Below, in pieces: positions 58,021 to 64,000 of a DNA stretch of 64,000 bases (its first letter is position 1; the number at the start of each line of letters is the position of its first letter). Below the pieces are notes generated by a model, which saw nothing but the letters and a program-made list of their open reading frames with translations, had not been told where the DNA came from and did no database searches. The position numbers and the translations under genes are program-made. The DNA comes from Zeugodacus cucurbitae (Eukaryota; Arthropoda; Insecta; Diptera; Tephritidae): assembly GCF_028554725.1 (NCBI RefSeq), contig NC_071668.1, positions 50,263,732 through 50,327,731 on the forward strand, in the 5' to 3' direction.

Positions 58021-60205
58021 ATTTCGTTGACATTGTCGAATGGTTAATTAAATTAATTTGAGAAGCCTTAGTTAGAGGAATGGTCTTCTCAAAATCACCT
58101 GGGCTTGCAATAGTTTCGGTTAAAATACCTGACGCTAATTTCCAAAACAAAGTGCCAATTACCGATACAAAATACCTCACATAACTATTCGCAGGGTATA
58201 AAATGAGCAACAAGAATTTGCGTAGTTGGCAGGAGAAAAACAACACAAAAAGGCACTACATTGAACTTCAGCCAAGGGAAAAGTTATGCATTATATGCTC
58301 GAGTAAACATATGTATGTTGCACGGTTGTTTGCTTCAATGGCTTGCTTAGTTGGACCCGCCAAAGGAACCACTAGCAGGGACATAAAACAACTAAATAAA
58401 ATGAACAAATGGCAAATATGTGTATGTTTTTTGGTGGGCATCACAGTTGCGGATCACAACTGAGCGACTGGAGCGAAGTCATGTGGCGCTGTGCTGTTTC
58501 AAGGAGTTGGCATTAAAAAGTCATATAAAGGAGTGCAATGACATGCTCAAGCTAACTTAAAAATATTGCACACACCGAGACCAGAATATTTATACTCAAA
58601 TATCACTTTAAACGTACAAATTCATAAGCTTTTATTATTAAGAAGGAATGTAACTATTATGTAAAGGTAGGTGCGTTCCCCCTTTTTAGTACAATCAGTA
58701 TGTGGATAAATTAAAAAAAAACTCTTAAAAATAACTTAATTTAAGTGCATTGAAGTTCTCTTCTAATTATTCTCTATCTACAAGTTGTTAGTCGATTAAA
58801 TAATATGTCTAATTAATTGCTTCGTTTAATAGCAATTCGCAAGGAGCTTTGAACATTACTAATCTCATAAGATTTGAGCTCTACTAAGTCACAAGTACAC
58901 ATATGCGCAGATTTGGAGTGTTTGTCACAGTACTCTTAATACAGTGGCGGTATGGGTATTAAAATATTTATCGGGGAAGAAAACGCTGAAGTTTGATAGA
59001 ATAAAATTTTCTTAATGTTTGTGTAGCCTCTAAGATGTAACATGAGGCAATACAAGATCTAAACAATAATTAATCTCTATTCTCAGGGAATGACATGAAT
59101 ATTTATTAATTCATAAAAATTGCATTCCAAATATTTTAAATATATAATATTATAAAGGACCTATGTATATGTATTATATTATGTATATAGCAAAATACCG
59201 ACTCCGGAGAATGTGGGATAGAAAAGCGAATATATAGCCTCTGCCATCCTAAGTCTACGTCTAAAGTTAAATTATTAACTATTTTGCAACAAATATTAAA
59301 ATGCAAACTTACGTTATAGAATAATTCAATTCAATTCGAATATAATTGGACAGAAATCATCTGTTTCTCTTTACATTATTTTGATTTCCACACGTTTTCC
59401 ACACACGAAGTATGAAGCTTTTTATTTTAGAATACCAAAAAATTTATTACTTGATAAAAATCTGAATAAATTTATATTTTTTTTATTTTGTTTGCCAAGT
59501 GCACAGAATAGGGGTGTATATCATAAAAAACCGAAATATTTAATACAAATAGAGTTATTGTCAAAAATGTCCGGGCCCGCCGGTGTATGTTATATCGAAA
59601 TTTTAAATGCGTTATCTCGAAACAAAATTCAAAATTTGCTCGTGCTGTAACTCAAAAGATAGGTCATAGGAATGAAATTTTAGGAGGTTCCTATTTATAA
59701 TACTATCGAATATACCTTAAAGTTTAAAAATATCGAGTTAATAATTTTTTGTGAAAATTGTAGAATGCGAATTTTTAAATATTTTTAGGTTTATCCATCC
59801 TTTTACAGATGCAATAAGACGCTGGATGATTATTCTGCAGAGCCGCCACACTATAACAATGTATCAAAAAGAAAAGACAATATGATCTCTCTAATCCGCA
59901 TTCTCTTGTTCATGACGAATTATCGTTTCGTTCATCAAAATGATGAGATTGTTTTCATCAATGCAGATTTGTAGAGTCGCACTTACGTGCTTCAGAGAGA
60001 TATTCGATGAACCCAACACTCTGTGAGAAACAAACTAGTTTAAGAAGCTTTAACTTCATATTTCATTTTCAGAATGCCGTACATCCGTGCGTTCCGACAA
60101 ATATTATGTTTATACTTGCCAGGCATCTGAGTTCTATAAATTGGCTTGGATTCCATGAAATGTGGAACTGACGAACTTGCTTCGCTCTTTTACCAAACCA
60201 CTTTT
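58021..60205. other. 2.2 kb without recognisable genes
   Basis: ORFs at 58203-58463 and 59381-59650 show no known domain. The sequence is AT-rich. Confidence 0.4.
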
Positions 60206-61970
60206 CCATGAAATAATTGTTTTTACTCACCACATCAGGCAGGAATCTGGTTTCTTTTATCTTCTACTCAACTCACAATATTTGTTAATAATTTTTATGT
60301 TTTTCAGATCCTTAACAAATGATTTCCACTCATTACTTTAACGGATCAAAAGGAATCGTTGCAAAAATCTAAATGGTTATTTGCGATTAAAAGAGAAAGG
60401 AAAAAATGGTAAGCAATTGAGAAAAGAAATTACTATGGAGTAGAATGACAGTAGAGGCACAAAATCGTTGGATGTACTCTTGCGGATGGTATCTGTTTAA
60501 CTCACAAACTCATGCTGCTGATTGCTGTGAATACTCAAAGTCAAGCCAGCGGCCGTGGGGCGCTATAATGCTGAGAGTGCAGATATTTGATACCAGCAAA
60601 GCAAAGTAGTAATTGTAAGAAATAAATTCTACGTAAACAGCGACGTTATCAACCGAGAAAGGGCTAAAAGTCATGCTGCAATTCCAATGATACGTAATAG
60701 GATAAAAACGCAGCAGGAAATCGTGGCCGTACAATCGGACAGCGTTGTATGGCCAGCAGACACAGGGGCCTTCTGAACAACATTGAAGATGATAATGACG
60801 ATGTCGTCTGCTGCGCTTGTTGATTGTTGACGACTCGGCATGTGGCTGTGGATGATGAGTGCCACTTGGTGGGTGGAGTATAAAATCCAGCGCAAATTGA
60901 AATAAATGCAAAAGACATAATTGCTACGGTTCAGCGATAATCAAGCATCAAGAGAATGCAAAAAAAGGAAGCGCACCCTTGCAGTAAAAGTAAGATCCCG
61001 AACCAAGGTAACGTTTGGAGGATTGCATATAAGCGACGCAACGTATTGCCAACGAATCCAGCGACACATCACGGATAAATGCGAGTAAAATATGTGGAAG
61101 TAAAGTAGTTGAGTTGTTGAGATCATGCCGCGCGACAGCGGAGACAAAGAAAATCAGCAAAGACGAAAGCCGGTGAGGTGACAGATGACAAAATTGCATG
61201 GCCCATCGAGTACTGAAGTTGATTACACTTGTGCGAGCATGCAAACACATTCACAACTCAGAGGCTACACTGAAACACTCTTGCGCTTGAGTTAGTTGTC
61301 CGTTCGGTATAAGATGCAGCGGCGGCTACACACATCACATATGTAGGCATTAAACCAAAGGCAAAGAGGATGTAGAAAGAAAGTAAGAAGGGCACTCATG
61401 CATGTGTTGGTGTGTGTTTTTTGTTTAAATGCTCACTGAACGATTCCGTAGTCAAACCAGCGTAGCGGCACTGCTTTTATCTGATCTCCACTTGTTTGCT
61501 TGTGACTTAGCGTGTGTATATGTAACACTTAAAATGACCAACATCTTCTTCATTGCGTGTTTAATATTTGCACCGTCATCAAACGCCCATACGCATTCCC
61601 ACCAAACCCAGCGCTGCGCTCATTCACATATTATGCCAGCGTCATCAAGACCACCGAAGAACATCCAACTCAACAGCCATTTAAATGCTGGAAAATACGG
61701 GTTTGTCTCGACTGTAAAAAGATATCATTTCTAAAGGCAGGAATCCTTGTTCGCCTAGTAGTTTCCAGAAAATCAATCAACATTTCTAGTAAAATTTTAT
61801 ACAGCAACGACATGATTTGGATTATTCCACTATGAAACATATTATTTGTCATTCCGCACGCAGTAAAACGGTTTTACAAGATCCGAAAATGCAAAAACAA
61901 CAACTAATACCAGTAAATGATATATTACGATGTCGGTAGATCAAATTGGTATATCATATATGTCCAAACC
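60206..61970. repeat. Diverged paralogous segment, copy 2
   Basis: Partner of 80-1400, same orientation and order of anchors (see copy 1). Copy 2 is longer by several indels, notably at 60280-60590. On the minus strand ACCAGATTCCTGCCTGATGT then GGTGAGTAAAAAC looks like an exon end with a donor; copy 1 has GGTAAAAGAAAAC at the same place. No shared open frame is convincing. Confidence 0.6.
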
Positions 61971-62109
61971 ATGTGATTACCGTGCGGCAACTTCCAATGC
62001 AGTGACTTTGTCTTTACCGGAAACTGAACTTTTCTTTTATCAATTAAGGACGTGGTAGAATTTGAGTCGACTAAGCATATAATCTTTTAATTTTTGATTA
62101 TCAATTGTA

Positions 62110-62440
62110 CTAGAGGAAGATAGTTTTGATGTAGTCCCAGAGAAAATTTACTTCTTCATTAAGATTTTATTCCGATAGTTGATAATTCCGATATAATTAT
62201 AATTATTATGGTTTAGGTAATTGCGTCCAAATTAACTTGTCGTATTATTAAATGGATTTGGATTATTGAAACGATTACTATAATTGAGTCCAAATGAACT
62301 TGTCGTATTATTAAATGGATTTGGATCATTTAAACGATTACTATAGTCGCTATTGTTCTGTATTTCCTTGTCTGAAATCCGACCTTGGGCGTTCGTTGTT
62401 ATGCCAAATACCAAAATTGATATAATTTTTACCTCTTAAG
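62110..62440 (-). CDS. Possible exon of an Asn-rich secreted peptide with 21-residue repeats
   Basis: On the minus strand an open segment reads VKIISILVFGITTNAQGR (signal-peptide-like, cleavage plausible after NAQ) followed by a polar linker and two copies of a 21-residue unit, NYSNRFNNPNPFNNTTSSFG plus Leu. The DNA repeat is 63 bp (62234-62296 and 62297-62346). A TAA interrupts the second unit at NNTTS; readthrough would continue FGRNYLNHNNYN. No Met precedes the hydrophobic part in frame except an internal one at 62414, so a start in an upstream exon is needed. Family unknown; may be a pseudogene. Confidence 0.35.
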
Positions 62441-62587
62441 TGTTGGGTTATAACCCTCAAGTGTTAGGCTATTTATGCTTTTGGATTATATGAATGTTTA
62501 TAGTTACTCCGGTTTCTTCTGACACATAGTAAGCTTCCCTTATCGAGGTAATATTCTTACCTTATTGATGATGGATGTGGTGGTATA
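62441..62587. other. Short spacer
   Basis: Contains two copies of CTCAAGTGTTRGG-like sequence near 62440-62470; otherwise nothing. Confidence 0.3.
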
Positions 62588-63740
62588 TTATTATACTCTC
62601 GCAACCTGTTGCACAGAGTATTATAGTTTTGTTCACATAACGGTTGTTTGTGTCAACAATAAATGCAAGAGTTAGATATGGGGTTATATATATTTAAATG
62701 ATCAGGATGAAGAGTAGATATGAAATCCGGATGTCTGTCCGTCCGTCTGTCCGTCTGTCCGTGCAAGCGATAACTTGAGTATAAATTAAGATATCTTAAT
62801 GAAACTTGGAACACACATTCCTTGGCACCCTGAGGAGGTTGCTTTCAAAATCGGTCCACTGCCACGCCCACAAAATGGCGAAAACCGAAAACTTATACAG
62901 TGTCATAACTAAGCCATAAATAAAAATATGAAAATACAATTTGGAACATAGGATCGCATTAGGGAGGGGCACATTTGGATGTAATTTTTTTTAAGTGGGC
63001 GTGACCCCGCCTCCAAATAGGCTTTTTGTATATAACTCGCAAACCAATAAAGTTATATAAACCAAACTTTCTAGTCGATTCTCTTACGTACCTCACCACA
63101 CTCCATGAAAATAGTTGAAATCGGATAATAACCACGCCCACCTTCCATACAAAGGTTAGGTTGAAAATTACTTAAAGTAGGTTAACTCACTAACGAAAAA
63201 CGTCAGAAACACTAAATTTCACATAAGAAATGGCAGATGAAAGCTGCACTCAGATTTTTTTACAAAATGGCGTGGCGTCGCCCACTTATGGGTCAAAAAC
63301 CATATCTCAGGAACTACTCGACCGATTTCAATGAAACTTGGTTTGTAATAGTTTCCTTACCTCCCAATAATATGTTGTGAAAATCGCTTCACAACCACGC
63401 CTAATTCCTATATACCAGAACTTTGAAGACGATCTGGATCGTTTACTTTACAATATATAAAGTAAGCACTAGTGAAGATATCGGTGCAGAACTTTTCACA
63501 AATACTATGTTTATAGTGGTGTGGCAGCCCCATTCTAAAAATCGCCGAAATCGGACCATAGGTTTTTAAGGCCCCGTATATCGAACACGAGGACCTAATA
63601 TTTCAATGTACTTTATACAATATATATGACGAATATGTGGGTCAAATTGTGTATTATATAATATTAATTAAGTTAAATAAATAAATTGCGAGAGTATAAA
63701 ATGTTCGGTTACACCCGAACTTAGCCCTTCCTTACCTGTT
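62588..63740 (+). mobile_element. DINE-1-like element, complete copy j
   Basis: The best plus-oriented copy, 1.15 kb. 5' TTATACTCTCGCAACCTGTT, then AGTTTTGTTCACATAACGGT, a (GTCY)n tract at 62731-62762 (TGTCCGTCCGTCTGTCC), a conserved interior with paired GGGCGTGGC-type motifs, the subterminal repeat TTGCGAGAGTATAAAA, the perfect hairpin GTTCGGTTACACCCGAAC and the terminus TTAGCCCTTCCTTACCTGTT. Non-autonomous; would need a Helitron/Helentron Rep-helicase encoded elsewhere. Confidence 0.8.
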
Positions 63741-64000
63741 TTAAAATGCTTTTGGTATTAGAGATTCATTTGTTCTCGGGGAAAATTCTATTGGCCTATT
63801 CGCATAAATTATAATTCGCATTTTGCTCATTTGAGATAAAGGTAGACTTTATGGTGCCTCTGTTTGCATGTCGTTATACTTAAATACCGTTATCTTGAAA
63901 ATTTAAATAGGAACTCTGACTTTTGTTTTTGTGTTTTGATCATATGAATGTAAAGGCAAATTAGATGGAAAAAATTTTAACTTAATTACTTGCTTCACTT
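63741..64000. other. Window end, nothing recognised
   Basis: AT-rich sequence running to the edge. Confidence 0.4.

Overview
The window looks like dipteran genomic DNA, most probably from a tephritid-type fruit fly. It is AT-rich and has eukaryotic splice signals, RTE-clade non-LTR retrotransposons, a mariner, Ty3/gypsy gag remnants and many copies of a repeat with DINE-1 (INE-1/Helentron) architecture. The species is inferred; no host gene fixes it. I found no tRNA, rRNA or CRISPR and no intact host protein-coding gene. The only long intact reading frames belong to retrotransposons.

Layout. 0-2.2 kb: one copy of a diverged paralogous segment whose partner lies at 60.2-62 kb, then a fragment of a terminal-inverted-repeat (TIR) DNA element. 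3.7-7.5 kb: a scrambled RTE cluster (plus/minus/plus). 10.5-13.8 kb: a DNA-transposon cluster: a fold-back MITE with an 8-bp target duplication, a TA-flanked pogo-like MITE, and a TIR element split by a dead mariner. 14.1-14.7 kb: RTE fragments joined head to head. 16.97-20.25 kb: a full-length 3.27-kb RTE with an open 996-codon ORF, a 24-bp 3' UTR and an 8-bp target duplication. 22.3-24.5 kb: a second 570-bp pogo-like MITE and a DINE-1-like copy. 29.0-31.1 kb: a decayed RTE, followed by a worn DNA-transposon remnant.

33.5-36.0 kb, minus strand: two exons that together encode a Dscam-type immunoglobulin domain, in matching splice phase but each with an in-frame stop and with one acceptor lost, plus a possible third exon. 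These are the only recognisable host-gene material. 37.0-40.2 kb: DINE-1-like copies, two of them tail to tail. 40.4-46.2 kb: a nested stack in which a minus-strand gypsy-type gag is split by a second RTE lineage and its leader is probably split by a 5'-truncated, otherwise open copy of the main RTE family.

46.2-53.6 kb: mostly unrecognised sequence. 53.6-58.0 kb: DINE-1-like copies, one interrupted by a small RTE with target duplication, and a perfect 138-bp duplication 1.5 kb apart. 60.2-62.0 kb: the second paralogous segment. 62.2-62.4 kb: a possible secreted Asn-rich peptide exon with a 63-bp in-frame repeat. 62.6-63.7 kb: a complete DINE-1-like copy.

The mobile elements work by two logics. 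The RTE ORF supplies an apurinic-type endonuclease and reverse transcriptase for target-primed insertion, and it is the plausible source of the 5'-truncated copies. The MITEs and DINE-1-like repeats are non-autonomous and depend on enzymes encoded elsewhere.
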